Source of the DNA: Pseudomonas sp. ATCC PTA-122608
GTDB taxonomy: Bacteria; Pseudomonadota; Gammaproteobacteria; Pseudomonadales; Pseudomonadaceae
Direction of reading: 5' to 3'
DNA: 64,000 nt
Assembly (NCBI RefSeq): GCF_001952855.1
Contig: NZ_LPNO01000008.1
Location: 89,264 to 153,263 of the forward strand
The position numbers and the translations under genes were made by a program. The notes beneath the pieces are model-generated. The model was given only the letters and a program-made list of their open reading frames with translations. It made no database searches and was not told where the DNA came from. Positions 9,015 to 17,647 of the stretch are shown here, one piece after another. How positions within the stretch are numbered: the first letter of the stretch is position 1; every line of letters begins with the position of its first letter.

Positions 9015-11179
9015 ACGTGTGGTGTCTCCTGATCGTTTGCCGTCACGAGGTCATCCAGCAGACCTGCCGGCAACGAATCATCCAGGTTGCGTGTACCGCT
9101 ACTGGTCCACCATTCACCACCGCCATCGACGTAGCTGTTGCGCATATTCTCGGCCAGAGTCCGAAGGTCCTTTGGCAATAGATCATCTGGATCCGGTGCA
9201 AGTAGCGGCATGCGGATTTTCCAAAGATTTCCTCCTTCGATCAGAGCGAAGGCTTGTCCTTTGGGGAGGCTGACGATGTGGGCCGGCTCAATCAGCGGCA
9301 CACTCGAAGAGCTGACCCGGTCTTGGGTGTTGCTGGTGAAGTCAGTACTACCAGAAGGATCTGAGCTGTCTGTAGCGCCGCTCACCAACGTGGTTGAGTA
9401 CACATCGACCTTGGGCAGTTGTTTGGTCAGCAGCTCAGCTGTCGCTGTCTCGCGCACTCTCAGCATGAACAGGTTGTTGAAGTTACCCAGCACCTGGCCC
9501 GCTTTCGCGCGATTGCCAATCTTGGCCTCGATGTCACTGATGGTTTGGGTGTAGGCGCTGACCCGTATGCCGGCACCGCCCCCTTTGTTGATCAGCGGGA
9601 TGAACTCATCTCCCATTAGCTCATTGAACTCGTCGGCATGAAGATTGATCGGAATTATCTGGTCTCCGCCCCCTCCAGGAAGCCCGTCATCGATTCCAAA
9701 TTTGTAGATATGCCCAGCCACCGATACAAGGTCCGCGAACATTGAGTTGCCGACGGCTGCGGCGACTTCAGGGTCGGATAGGGCATCAAGGCCGATATAC
9801 ACAATTCCGCGCTTTCTAATGATCTGCATCCAGTCAAAAATGGGGCGCGGGTCATTGAGGTCGGTGTAGTCAGGGGCGATCAGCTCGGCCATGCGGCCCG
9901 TGGTCAGCTTTTCCAAAAGTGGCAGCAGGGACGCGACAATCTTGTCAAAGTAAGTTTTGTCATAACGCACCGCTGAACGAAGACCGTCCATGATGGGATC
10001 CGCCACTCTCGTTTTGGAGAGGTATTGATCGATGGCCGTTACACGCTTTTGCCGACCACGCAAATTGAACGGAGTGTTTTTTTCGTTGAGTGCGCCTTCG
10101 ATGGTGACAATGACTTCCCACGCTTTGGGATCATGCTTGGCGAAGTAGTAGCCGCTGTATTCAATGAAGAGATCATCGATGTTGATCACGTGTTGCTGAA
10201 TTTTGAGATAGTCCGGACGGACGCCCAGCTCAACCAGCGCTCGTGCAATGATGTTGACGAAGCGCCAAGCAAACTCTCGAAAGGCCGCGCTGTTGCCTTC
10301 CCCCGATAGTTGCCCTGAAATTCGACTGGCCACCTCCGAAATCCTGCCAAAACGACCCACTGCGTTGTAGCGAGCAGATACGTCTGGCCACCCAAGGTGG
10401 AACACATAAAACTCCTTGTCGCGGCCGGTACGTTTTGCCTCGATGGCCATGCTTTTGAGCAGCTCAGCATCGCCCTTGGGGTCAAATACAATCACGGGTT
10501 CAAATTCTGGTGTTTCATCAACCAGTTTCACGCGACGAATGTCTTGCGTGATGAACAGCTTGGCCAGCAGGGACTTACCAACTCTACTAGTCCCTACAAT
10601 CAGGCTGTGGCCAACACGTTCCCAAAGGGACAGCGATACTTCAACCTCATCGGGCTCAACACCATGCAAGCGTGGAGACCCTCCTACTGGAGGAAGTGGA
10701 CGCACAGGATTTAAAGGGCTGTCCCAGGAGGTGATTTTGGGTAACAGTGTTAGCGGAAAGCGGACGTACTCCATGCGCTCTTCCATGCGGCGAGCGGCTT
10801 TGAAAAATACAGAGGGTTCGACGTAATGTCGAAACTCTGGCCTGTAGGTCTGCATCAAGCGTTGGGTATGTTTCTGTTCCCATTTGAACCCGCTGCCTAT
10901 GAATAGGCGCCGGTTGCTTACCGGCAAGTCTTTGCTGGCAATCACATACCGTGGCAGTCGACGAATGTTGCGACGGTAGCGAAGAACCACAAGCGCCTGT
11001 CGAAGGCGGACCCAACCAAATCCCAGAAAGAATAGGGCCGCGGCAATCCCAAACAAGGGCGTCAGTGCCAGCGACCAAGGTGCAAAGAGGCTTAGATAGG
11101 CCCCGACCATGCATACCGCTACGGTGTACAGCTCTACGGCAGGACGGAGCAACGCTTCTATGGTGTGTGACTGGGTCAT
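9011..11179 (-). CDS. traD: Conjugative coupling factor TraD (SXT/TOL-type, PFGI-1 class)
   Basis: This 722-residue type IV coupling protein brings the relaxase-DNA complex to the secretion channel and drives it with ATP. Two hydrophobic segments at about residues 15-33 and 35-57 anchor it in the inner membrane. The RecA-like ATPase follows, with Walker A GTSRVGKS (196-203) and a Walker B strand ending FDPKGD near residue 230. A later HADEFNEL segment matches the conserved DE-box of the VirD4/TraD group. The length fits the SXT/TOL subfamily. It starts 2 bp after the upstream PFL_4695-type gene and overlaps the next small ORF by 4 bp, so it is well inside the operon. No disruption is visible. 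Confidence 0.93.
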   Translation of the reverse strand: MTQSHTIEALLRPAVELYTVAVCMVGAYLSLFAPWSLALTPLFGIAAALFFLGFGWVRLRQALVVLRYRRNIRRLPRYVIASKDLPVSNRRLFIGSGFKWEQKHTQRLMQTYRPEFRHYVEPSVFFKAARRMEERMEYVRFPLTLLPKITSWDSPLNPVRPLPPVGGSPRLHGVEPDEVEVSLSLWERVGHSLIVGTSRVGKSLLAKLFITQDIRRVKLVDETPEFEPVIVFDPKGDAELLKSMAIEAKRTGRDKEFYVFHLGWPDVSARYNAVGRFGRISEVASRISGQLSGEGNSAAFREFAWRFVNIIARALVELGVRPDYLKIQQHVINIDDLFIEYSGYYFAKHDPKAWEVIVTIEGALNEKNTPFNLRGRQKRVTAIDQYLSKTRVADPIMDGLRSAVRYDKTYFDKIVASLLPLLEKLTTGRMAELIAPDYTDLNDPRPIFDWMQIIRKRGIVYIGLDALSDPEVAAAVGNSMFADLVSVAGHIYKFGIDDGLPGGGGDQIIPINLHADEFNELMGDEFIPLINKGGGAGIRVSAYTQTISDIEAKIGNRAKAGQVLGNFNNLFMLRVRETATAELLTKQLPKVDVYSTTLVSGATDSSDPSGSTDFTSNTQDRVSSSSVPLIEPAHIVSLPKGQAFALIEGGNLWKIRMPLLAPDPDDLLPKDLRTLAENMRNSYVDGGGEWWTSSGTRNLDDSLPAGLLDDLVTANDQETPHV

Positions 11180-11181
11180 GA

Positions 11182-11697
11182 TTACTGCTCTATGCCGGTC
11201 GCAGTGACCAGCACGGGGTAATGTTGCAGACCCATTCGCAAGGCAAGGTCATCTGCCGACGCAGGCACCATTTCAAGGCCGGCACCGAGCTCACGCAGTG
11301 ATATCAGTGCACTTATGTGCTGCACATTCACCACCAGCCCGACTGCATTTATCTCGCGCAGTAAGTCTGCCCTGGAGGCTAACCATCGGCGTGAGAGGTC
11401 GTCGTCACCCACAAGAAATAGCGGCACGAGCCCGGGGATATTGGTTACCCGGTTTTCAACTTTGCCCGGGCTTAAGTGGTCGGACTTCACCGGTAACATA
11501 TCGGGCTCGCCGTATGGATTAATGCGCACTGCCGGCAAAGTCATTGGCTTGGCTGACTGAGCGTCGGTGGGCAGATTAAGTGTTCGGTAGTAGGGGAGAG
11601 CAGAAGTACCTCCCATATCCTCCACCACGATCAGTGCGGCATGAGTGAAGAAGGAAAGTAGGAGTGTCACGACTCCCAAAACGAGGGGCATTTTCAT
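11182..11697 (-). CDS. ICE protein, PFL_4695 family (TIGR03765 type)
   Basis: This exported 171-residue protein begins with a signal peptide (MKMPLVLGVVTLLLSFFTHA, residues 1-20). I chose the ATG at 11697 because it forms a 4-bp ATGA overlap with the upstream transglycosylase stop and is followed at once by the signal sequence. Longer in-frame readings would run through that gene. The mature part carries the motifs VVEDMGGTSALPYY and GLVVNVQHISALISLRELG, the latter typical of this PFGI-1-class family. The family is conserved beside traD and is presumed periplasmic and needed for transfer, but its biochemical role is unknown. Confidence 0.85.
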   Translation of the reverse strand: MKMPLVLGVVTLLLSFFTHAALIVVEDMGGTSALPYYRTLNLPTDAQSAKPMTLPAVRINPYGEPDMLPVKSDHLSPGKVENRVTNIPGLVPLFLVGDDDLSRRWLASRADLLREINAVGLVVNVQHISALISLRELGAGLEMVPASADDLALRMGLQHYPVLVTATGIEQ

Positions 11698-12254
11698 GGT
11701 GTCTTCGATCCTTGAAGTGGTGGTCGGGTGATACGAGAGAGATGTTGAGCGAAGGATTTCCGATAGCGCGCTGCGGGTAAGCCGCCTGCCGGACGGTGAT
11801 AACGTCCGGCGGCCGTTACCCAGTCGTTGTCTGCGGTTTTGTGATCTCGGAGTAGGGCGGTAGCCACCGCCAAATTGCGATACGGATCCAGGGCTTCGCA
11901 CGGCTGGAGAAAACGTTCGCCGTTCCAGCCAATATTGATTTGGCCCAGTCCGACATCTACCGCCTTGGCGCCAGCATCCCGTATGGCTTGAAGTAGTGCG
12001 CTGCAAGCCGCCTCGCGACGTGAAAAGCGATAAGGCTTGCCGGCGACGTTTAAGGTCCAGGGCCAGGGAATGAGTTGGCCACGTAACGCTGAACCGCTTT
12101 CCTGAAGCGCCAGTGCGTACAGCACCTCTGCAGGAACGCCTGTGCGATGCGTTGCCAACTGGTAAGCCGGTGGCGGAACTTCATAAGCTGAGGCGCTTAC
12201 CGCTGCCAGCCCTCCTGTCAGCAACATGCCAGCGACGATCAGTGCCGCTGCCAT
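11694..12254 (-). CDS. Lytic transglycosylase, SLT domain, ICE type
   Basis: This 186-residue periplasmic protein has an N-terminal hydrophobic signal (residues 3-23). The SLT/goose-lysozyme-like domain shows AlALQESG with catalytic Glu52, then GLGQINIGWNGERF (the G-x-x-Q-I motif) and a C-terminal AAGRYHRP segment that corresponds to the A-Y-N motif. Such enzymes cleave peptidoglycan glycan strands so that the transfer channel can assemble across the wall. The start overlaps the upstream gene by 16 bp. This is the equivalent of the transglycosylase usually found between the PFL_4693 and PFL_4695 genes. Confidence 0.88.
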   Translation of the reverse strand: MAAALIVAGMLLTGGLAAVSASAYEVPPPAYQLATHRTGVPAEVLYALALQESGSALRGQLIPWPWTLNVAGKPYRFSRREAACSALLQAIRDAGAKAVDVGLGQINIGWNGERFLQPCEALDPYRNLAVATALLRDHKTADNDWVTAAGRYHRPAGGLPAARYRKSFAQHLSRITRPPLQGSKTP

Positions 12255-12964
12255 TGGCCATTGACCTGTCGCATCACCGCTGGGAATGATCCTCCGTCTC
12301 CAAGGCTGGCCCAGCGCCCGTTGTCGTGATTCAAGGTGATGTCGCGGCTTCGCACTTTCTTCGGGTCAATGCCTGCGGAGTTGGCCCAGCCTCGAATGAG
12401 CTCGTCGTTTCCTCTTGCCCCCAACAGGTAAAGATCAAAGTGATGATCTGCACTTTGAAGCCGTTTAACCCGCTCTACGCATCCCTTGCAGTCGTTCGAA
12501 ACGAAGACCAAAAATCTGGCCGTCGCCGTAACCGGAGAGGATTGTGGTGCGTTGCCGGCACCTATCAAGTTCACGGGGAGCAGATTGGGGTAAAGCCGTG
12601 CGAAGGCCTCGTCGTAGGCATTCTGGTAGGCAAAGAGCTTTGTAATTCGTTGGTACTCGGCATGTGCCTGCATCTCTGTATAGCGTTTCTGCTCTTCGCT
12701 ATCGCGTGCTTCCAGGCCCAGCGCTGTGAGGGGATCAATACCGGGCGAATAGACGCCCAGTGGCCCTTCCATCAGCTCGCGGTAGCGCTGCCACTCTTGC
12801 GCCTTAAGTCCCCATTCACTGGCTTTTGATTGTTCCAGTGGGGAGGTGAGCTGGCCCTGAGTACGAGTGTTTTCAATGACTGATTCTTTGTCTTGCACAT
12901 AGGCCTCAGACCAATCTGAAATGCACAGGCCACTAAGCGCGATTACCAAATACCTTTGCTTCAT
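12239..12964 (-). CDS. ICE protein, PFL_4693 family (TIGR03759), thioredoxin-like
   Basis: This 241-residue protein has a signal peptide (residues 1-21). A charged helical middle (residues about 45-125) is followed by a thioredoxin-like domain with the redox motif C159-K-G-C162 after FLVFVSND, and a final strand GGSFPAVM that resembles the cis-Pro loop. It is therefore probably a periplasmic disulfide or chaperone-like factor for the conjugation apparatus. The family assignment rests on the sequence pattern and on the conserved gene order PilL - this gene - SLT - PFL_4695 - TraD. Confidence 0.85.
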   Translation of the reverse strand: MKQRYLVIALSGLCISDWSEAYVQDKESVIENTRTQGQLTSPLEQSKASEWGLKAQEWQRYRELMEGPLGVYSPGIDPLTALGLEARDSEEQKRYTEMQAHAEYQRITKLFAYQNAYDEAFARLYPNLLPVNLIGAGNAPQSSPVTATARFLVFVSNDCKGCVERVKRLQSADHHFDLYLLGARGNDELIRGWANSAGIDPKKVRSRDITLNHDNGRWASLGDGGSFPAVMRQVNGQWQRH

Positions 12965-12974
12965 CGCAGATCTC

Positions 12975-13646
12975 CTAATTGATCGTCACGTTGTGCGAGG
13001 AGCCATCAGGCCGCCTGAAACGAGCGGTATCAGGCAGGAGTGCGTCTAGCCTCCAGCCCAGGTATGAGCCAGTAATACGCAGCAACTCCACATCATCCAG
13101 ACGAGTCATACCTGTGGCCGCCACGGCCAAGAACATCACTCCTCCGCGTGACTCGACACCAAGGATGTTGAAGGGCAGAGGGGCGGGTTTGTTGGTAATG
13201 ACCTTTCGATTAGGCGTGCGTGGTGGTGAGGGTGCAGAGGGGAATGCAGCGAGGGGAGGCAGGCCGTCGATGACTGTTTTCAGTGTCAGCAGTTGGGTAT
13301 CAAAAAGCTGCACTTGGGCAGCTAGGTCACCCAAATCACGCTGCAGTGCTAGAACACCAGCAGGCTGCTCGTTGGTCCGATTCAGTACATCCAACTGTTC
13401 CTGAAGAGTGAGCTCACGGATCCGAAAAGCCTCCTCAGTCACTAAGCCTATTTGCTCCAAGGCCTCAAGCTTGGCGTTCACCTCTTCGAGACGTTGCTGA
13501 GTGCTTTCAAATTGATCGCTTGAAGGCGTTTGCTTCACGGCTGAGGAGAGCGCGGATAGCTGCGCACCCAGAAACAACGCTGCACCTGTTAGCAGCACCA
13601 GTGTTCCGTTTTGTAGAGCGGGGAGGAGAGAGCGGCGATTCATCAC
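12975..13646 (-). CDS. ICE inner-membrane coiled-coil protein (pilus-associated, PilP-like C-terminus)
   Basis: This 223-residue protein has one N-terminal TM segment (residues 13-35) and then a long predicted coiled coil (about 38-120, heptad-rich with VNAKLEALEQIG). A short proline-rich linker leads to a C-terminal domain with GVESRGGVMFLAVA and YLGWRLDALLPDTARF. The C-terminus recalls PilP-type domains of conjugative type IVB pilus sets, which I infer from the GVexRGG pattern. The start overlaps the pilL stop by 4 bp. It probably links the outer-membrane PilL lipoprotein to inner-membrane transfer components. Confidence 0.65.
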   Translation of the reverse strand: MMNRRSLLPALQNGTLVLLTGAALFLGAQLSALSSAVKQTPSSDQFESTQQRLEEVNAKLEALEQIGLVTEEAFRIRELTLQEQLDVLNRTNEQPAGVLALQRDLGDLAAQVQLFDTQLLTLKTVIDGLPPLAAFPSAPSPPRTPNRKVITNKPAPLPFNILGVESRGGVMFLAVAATGMTRLDDVELLRITGSYLGWRLDALLPDTARFRRPDGSSHNVTIN

Positions 13647-14230
13647 TCACCTCCCGTATGCGGCTGCCTGTCTGTCGTTAAGTCTAAAGAGCTCGCACTT
13701 CGTGTGAGCTCATAAGAGCTGCGGGTTTCAAAGCAAATGGTTCGCGTCTTTTCATCAATAACTGGCTGCCAGGCAACACCTGCCAACGTCACGAGGGCGT
13801 TGCGTAATGAGATCGGGCCCAGGCGGTAATGCGAGGCCGGGAGGGGATGCATGTACAGCGACTGCACACCATCATTTGTCGGGCACAACAGGTACCCCGA
13901 ATGGCGCAACGCGTACGCCAATGCATCCCGGACCGTAGGAGCAAGTCCATCAGGTATTTGGATGTCAATCACTTGGCTCAGCAGGTCGACTTGCTCTGCC
14001 CTGGGCGACGTATTGGCAAGGGTGTAGCGACCATAGCGAATAGCTGGTGAGGGCACCGCATCTACGACAGCTGTCGCGCCACTCAGGGGCAACGCAATAC
14101 GTGCAGACTTCGTTACTGGCTCAGGCTCCGTCGAGCCCTGAGATGACATACAGCCAGTAAGCATGACTGCCACTAGCGGCAAAGCTAGTAGTGAGGTGGC
14201 CTTCAACGGCCTGTTCAGCAGGTGTGACAT
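13643..14230 (-). CDS. pilL: PilL-type ICE lipoprotein (PFGI-1 class, N-terminal domain)
   Basis: This 195-residue lipoprotein has a signal peptide and lipobox V-M-L-T-G-C, with lipidated Cys27. I chose the ATG at 14230 because GAGGAAACAAGG lies just upstream and the signal peptide starts there; an in-frame start 30 bp earlier would delay it. The mature part (IRYGRYTLANTSP, later YALRHSGYLLC) matches TIGR03748-type PilL of PFGI-1-class elements, an outer-membrane-associated protein of the conjugation or pilus apparatus. It is the first gene of the minus-strand transfer operon. Full-length PilL proteins in some elements are longer, so this is the short form. Confidence 0.82.
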   Translation of the reverse strand: MSHLLNRPLKATSLLALPLVAVMLTGCMSSQGSTEPEPVTKSARIALPLSGATAVVDAVPSPAIRYGRYTLANTSPRAEQVDLLSQVIDIQIPDGLAPTVRDALAYALRHSGYLLCPTNDGVQSLYMHPLPASHYRLGPISLRNALVTLAGVAWQPVIDEKTRTICFETRSSYELTRSASSLDLTTDRQPHTGGE

Positions 14231-14877
14231 CCTTGTTTCCTCGCACGATGGGGAGAACAAGGTGGCAAATCAAAAGGTCAGGGACCGCAAAGAAACTGAT
14301 ATTGCACATAAGGCTTTCTCAGCTTCGAGGCTGGCGTATGCGTATGAAAGTCGAGTTTCCACCATCTTGCTCCTACCTGAACCATCAACCTTCGTCCTTA
14401 TGCACGCCAAACGCGTACTGCCTCCTAGGTTCAGGTTGCAGCCATGAGAGCTATGAGCTTACCCGTAATGGCGAAAGCCAACTATCAGCCTAATGGATAC
14501 CCTTCAGGGACTGCTTGAGGTAAGGGCCTTAAGGCAGAGGTAGATGTCTCGTGAGTGCCCGAGATTCTCTTAACGGACCAACCGTAAAGGACAACCATAC
14601 CTATAGGCCGGCACTTGCTCCGCAAGGTCAGGACCATCCCTGGCAGTGCATTCAGCTCCAGCGGTCACAAGGCAGGAAAAGCCGGATCAGCCAGATTCTT
14701 TAGCATCTGGCATGCCTAAGACCCCTATACGACCGCCTAGTAAACCGAGGAAGGCATGATGGACTCTTCACCCTTTCCAGCACTGCCAGGCTCTTTCGGT
14801 TTCTGTCATGATCATCGCCAATGGAGGCTCCCAAGGATCGAGGCTGTTGGGGAGCCTGACGTACCTAAAGGATTAAC
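14231..14877. other. Divergent regulatory gap between the transfer operon and a cargo lipoprotein gene
   Basis: This gap of about 650 bp separates pilL (minus) from the lipoprotein gene at 14878 (plus). No ORF in it has both a plausible start and protein-like composition, and I find no tRNA or perfect long palindrome. It should hold the promoter of the transfer operon (left part) and of the cargo gene (right part). The size leaves room for an unrecognised small RNA or attenuator. Confidence 0.4.
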
Positions 14878-15549
14878 ATGTTCCGCAAAACTCACATCAT
14901 TACCTTTCCAGCCCTTATCGCGACGGTGCTTTTACTGACCGGTTGCCCGCCGTCACCTGAATTCACACGGTGGAAACGCCCTTCGACATCTGTTGAGGGT
15001 GTCAAAGCCGCAATGACAGAATGTGGCGATCCGGTAGGCACTTCGATGACGCATTTGCCAATCAACGAACAGGTGCAGCAATTCCAATGTATGAAACGTC
15101 TTGGTTTCATTCGAAAAGACGGTTTTGAATACTGTGAAATAATGAAAGACATGCCTGCCTGCGTCGAAGAAAGGCAGGGGCATCTTCTCAGCTTGTCCCA
15201 GCTCGAGGCTTTGCCATTTGTGGAGGACGAAGCATTTCACCCTATCAAGCCGAATTCTGGCAGGGATGAACGCATGCAAGTTACTTGGCGCAAGGCGGGA
15301 GCATCACCGCATTTCTCAGTCCAGGTAGCGAATGATAGCGAAGCCCTGCCGGTGATGTACGCATGCGGCTATGCCAAACCGCTTGGGTCAAATATGGACG
15401 TTGCAAGCATCGGGGACACAGCCAAAGCGCAACGCTGCATGATTGATCACGGCTTTGAGCCAAAGTACAAATCAACACTAGTTTGCCTGATCTATCCACA
15501 AGTGACTGTTTGTTCGTCAACAAATCTTGATCGTTATTTCAGAAAGTAA
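14878..15549 (+). CDS. Cysteine-rich lipoprotein with an internal duplication
   Basis: This 223-residue lipoprotein has the lipobox V-L-L-L-T-G-C, with lipid-carrying Cys23. The ATG follows AAAGGATTAAC. The mature part contains two related units. Unit 1 (about 44-96) reads MTECGDPVGTSM...FQCMKRLGF...YCEIM..MPAC. Unit 2 (about 158-213) reads VMYACGYAKPLGSNM...AQRCMIDHGF...LVCLIYPQVTVC. Each has four Cys in comparable positions, which suggests paired disulfides. I do not recognise a named family. It precedes the candidate nuclease pair by 54 bp in the same direction. A surface or periplasmic role is likely because of the lipid anchor, but any role beyond that is unknown. Confidence 0.6.
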   Translation: MFRKTHIITFPALIATVLLLTGCPPSPEFTRWKRPSTSVEGVKAAMTECGDPVGTSMTHLPINEQVQQFQCMKRLGFIRKDGFEYCEIMKDMPACVEERQGHLLSLSQLEALPFVEDEAFHPIKPNSGRDERMQVTWRKAGASPHFSVQVANDSEALPVMYACGYAKPLGSNMDVASIGDTAKAQRCMIDHGFEPKYKSTLVCLIYPQVTVCSSTNLDRYFRK

Positions 15550-15603
15550 ATAATGGATAATCGTACCTACTTGCCAATAAAATGATTAGGCGAATGTAAA
15601 AAA

Positions 15604-17469
15604 ATGTTCAACAAAAAACAAGTAGCGAGTCCCTCTTCCACAGGCGACCGGGGAGGTGCATTCGAGCGAAGAGTACAAGCCTCAAGATTGCTAGCAATGT
15701 GCCTGGGTATTTCTTGCGCTGGTGTGCCGACTGGATATTCAATCCAAAAATTGCAGTTTCAGGGACGAGTGCTGGGGCACAATACAGACGACCTTATAAT
15801 TACATCTGTATGCGCGAGAACTGGCGAAAATGCCATAGTGCGAATGCAAATGAAGCGTACTTTGACACCTGGTTCAAATGAATTTAAAGAAGCAGTTGGA
15901 CTGGCTTGGCTTGATTTCGTAGACCCTTCCTTTAATAAAGATCTAGATAAAATACAAATTGTTTTCGATTCTTCAAGCCTGGGTCAGATGAAAGGGGCAC
16001 AACAAATTGTTGCATTCGCCCGTTCGACATTGACTCATGATGTGTGGAAAACCAAAGTTAACGCCAAAAACTTTAGTAACGAAAAAAATAGAAAAGCATA
16101 CGACGCTATAGAAGGCGCTGTTAAAAATTATGATTTAGGCGCATTCAGTGATGATAGGTTTCACGGATTTGTTAAGTCAATAGAGTTTCTTGGGGAAAGC
16201 TTAGATTCCGATAATGATGCAGGTACTAACACACAAAAACAATTGATTTCTCAGCAATTACCTAGCCTCGACAAAAACATGGTTTGGGCACGGCTAGTTT
16301 CGGTATGCGTTGAGCTAAATGGAGTCGCTGGTGAAATTTCTCTGAGTAACCTCAACGCATTTATGCCAGAGCTGGTTGACGATTTTGGCATTGCACGACT
16401 CCTGTTGAGGGCAATGAGCACTTCAACTGAAAACGGGATTCTAGAGATTAAACAGCATGAGTTTTATGAAAAGCTTCAAAAAAAATTATTACTAATAGGC
16501 TTGCCTGTAATGAGTTATGATATAAATCATAATTTATCTAAAGATAAGCCTGAATTTGCTAGCCTAAAGCTGTCTTCTGCAATTAGTGATGTTGGTAAGA
16601 ATCAAGCCCGGATTGAGCAAGATGGAGTTGTCTCTACCATCTACGCGAAAAATAAGGGCGTCTCGGCTATTAAGAAACTTACAAATGATTCGATCGGAGA
16701 GATTCTAAACTCTTGGTTTCCAGATCATGAGCACACTGCAAACACAAACCATCGATTTATAATACAAGAGCTTCAGTGTGAATTATTCGCTGCCAATATA
16801 CAAACAGGTGAGCTGTCAGAAGAAAGGTTCGAAACAACAGCCTATGCTGAAATATTAGTATCTACAGGCGAAGACCCTCTTTTAAAAAGAGAGTACAAAC
16901 TCTGGGTGTCTGGGCGGGGGCATGACGAACTAGAAGTTACATGGCAGTTTTCGTTTAACATGTCTAAACAAAAAGATTACTTCGCGAGATCCAAACATTT
17001 CTCTTCCTCATTTTTTGCGAGTAATTATTTTCGCGAGAAGCTTAATGCTTATGAGAAGGTGCTGGAAAAAATATTGGCTGGCTGGAAACCCGTTGTCCGT
17101 CTTGGACTGCCAGAAAAAAAAGAAGATCAATTCCATAATGATTTAGGTCTGATTTCAAATATCCCCAGGAATGATGAGCTATTAGAAATGTCTCGACGAA
17201 TTAAAGTAATAAATCTTATTTTAAATCTTGCCGAGAAGAATAGTATCCATCTCCGGTTTTCCGACGCGGCCTTTGATAAATTATTGACTGAAGAACTAAT
17301 AGTAACGGCGGTTCAGGATTTAGTAAATGTTTGTACACCTTATCCGCCGAACCATTATCGTTCAGCCGCATATGTGCAAGGGGATAATTGGGAAATCTGC
17401 ATGGTTGCGAGAAACTTCTTTATAGGATTTCAGAAGTTTCAGTTACAGAAACCAAGCGTGAGATTTTGA
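15604..17469 (+). CDS. Candidate defence protein: PD-(D/E)xK-like (Cap4-like) N-terminus, novel C-terminus
   Basis: This 621-residue cytoplasmic protein is visibly AT-rich and unlike its neighbours. Residues 16-110 resemble the nuclease domain of the STAND protein at 1183: R-G-G-A-F helix, FQG (52-54), D62/D63-LII, then Q82-M-K84-R. The arrangement D...QxK is the active site seen in Cap4-type endonucleases. Unlike Cap4, no SAVED domain is recognisable, and unlike Avs, no Walker A exists. Residues about 180-621 are of unknown fold, helical until about 290 and then apparently mixed, with aromatic-rich segments such as YKLWVSGRGHDELEVTWQFSF. The start ATG has only a weak SD. A terminator at 17494 separates it from the next gene. 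I infer a nuclease effector with an unknown sensor. Confidence 0.65.
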   Translation: MFNKKQVASPSSTGDRGGAFERRVQASRLLAMCLGISCAGVPTGYSIQKLQFQGRVLGHNTDDLIITSVCARTGENAIVRMQMKRTLTPGSNEFKEAVGLAWLDFVDPSFNKDLDKIQIVFDSSSLGQMKGAQQIVAFARSTLTHDVWKTKVNAKNFSNEKNRKAYDAIEGAVKNYDLGAFSDDRFHGFVKSIEFLGESLDSDNDAGTNTQKQLISQQLPSLDKNMVWARLVSVCVELNGVAGEISLSNLNAFMPELVDDFGIARLLLRAMSTSTENGILEIKQHEFYEKLQKKLLLIGLPVMSYDINHNLSKDKPEFASLKLSSAISDVGKNQARIEQDGVVSTIYAKNKGVSAIKKLTNDSIGEILNSWFPDHEHTANTNHRFIIQELQCELFAANIQTGELSEERFETTAYAEILVSTGEDPLLKREYKLWVSGRGHDELEVTWQFSFNMSKQKDYFARSKHFSSSFFASNYFREKLNAYEKVLEKILAGWKPVVRLGLPEKKEDQFHNDLGLISNIPRNDELLEMSRRIKVINLILNLAEKNSIHLRFSDAAFDKLLTEELIVTAVQDLVNVCTPYPPNHYRSAAYVQGDNWEICMVARNFFIGFQKFQLQKPSVRF

Positions 17470-17493
17470 CTTTGCGGGATGGTGGTGAGAACA

Positions 17494-17534
17494 GAAGCCC
17501 CGAAGGTATGGCGAATTCGGGGCTTCGCTTTATT
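17494..17534 (+). terminator. Intrinsic terminator after the 15604-17469 gene
   Basis: GAAGCCCCGAA (17494-17504) and TTCGGGGCTTC (17516-17526) form a perfect 11-bp stem with an 11-nt loop, followed by GCTTTATT. It ends the upstream transcript 25 bp after the stop codon, so the next gene (17648) probably has its own promoter within 17535-17640. Confidence 0.75.
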
Positions 17535-17647
17535 CAGCATTCAGGCCCACTATCTTATTCAAGCGGCCCTACGCACTGCGTGCGGTCTGTAGATAGAATC
17601 CCTCCTTTCAACCAGCACGCGCCAGGCGCAGGGAAAGGGAGAACGAC

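Noticed and set aside
11698..12006. An upstream extension of the PFL_4695-type gene
   Set aside because: It would overlap the transglycosylase gene by 300 bp. The ATGA overlap and signal peptide at 11697 define the start.
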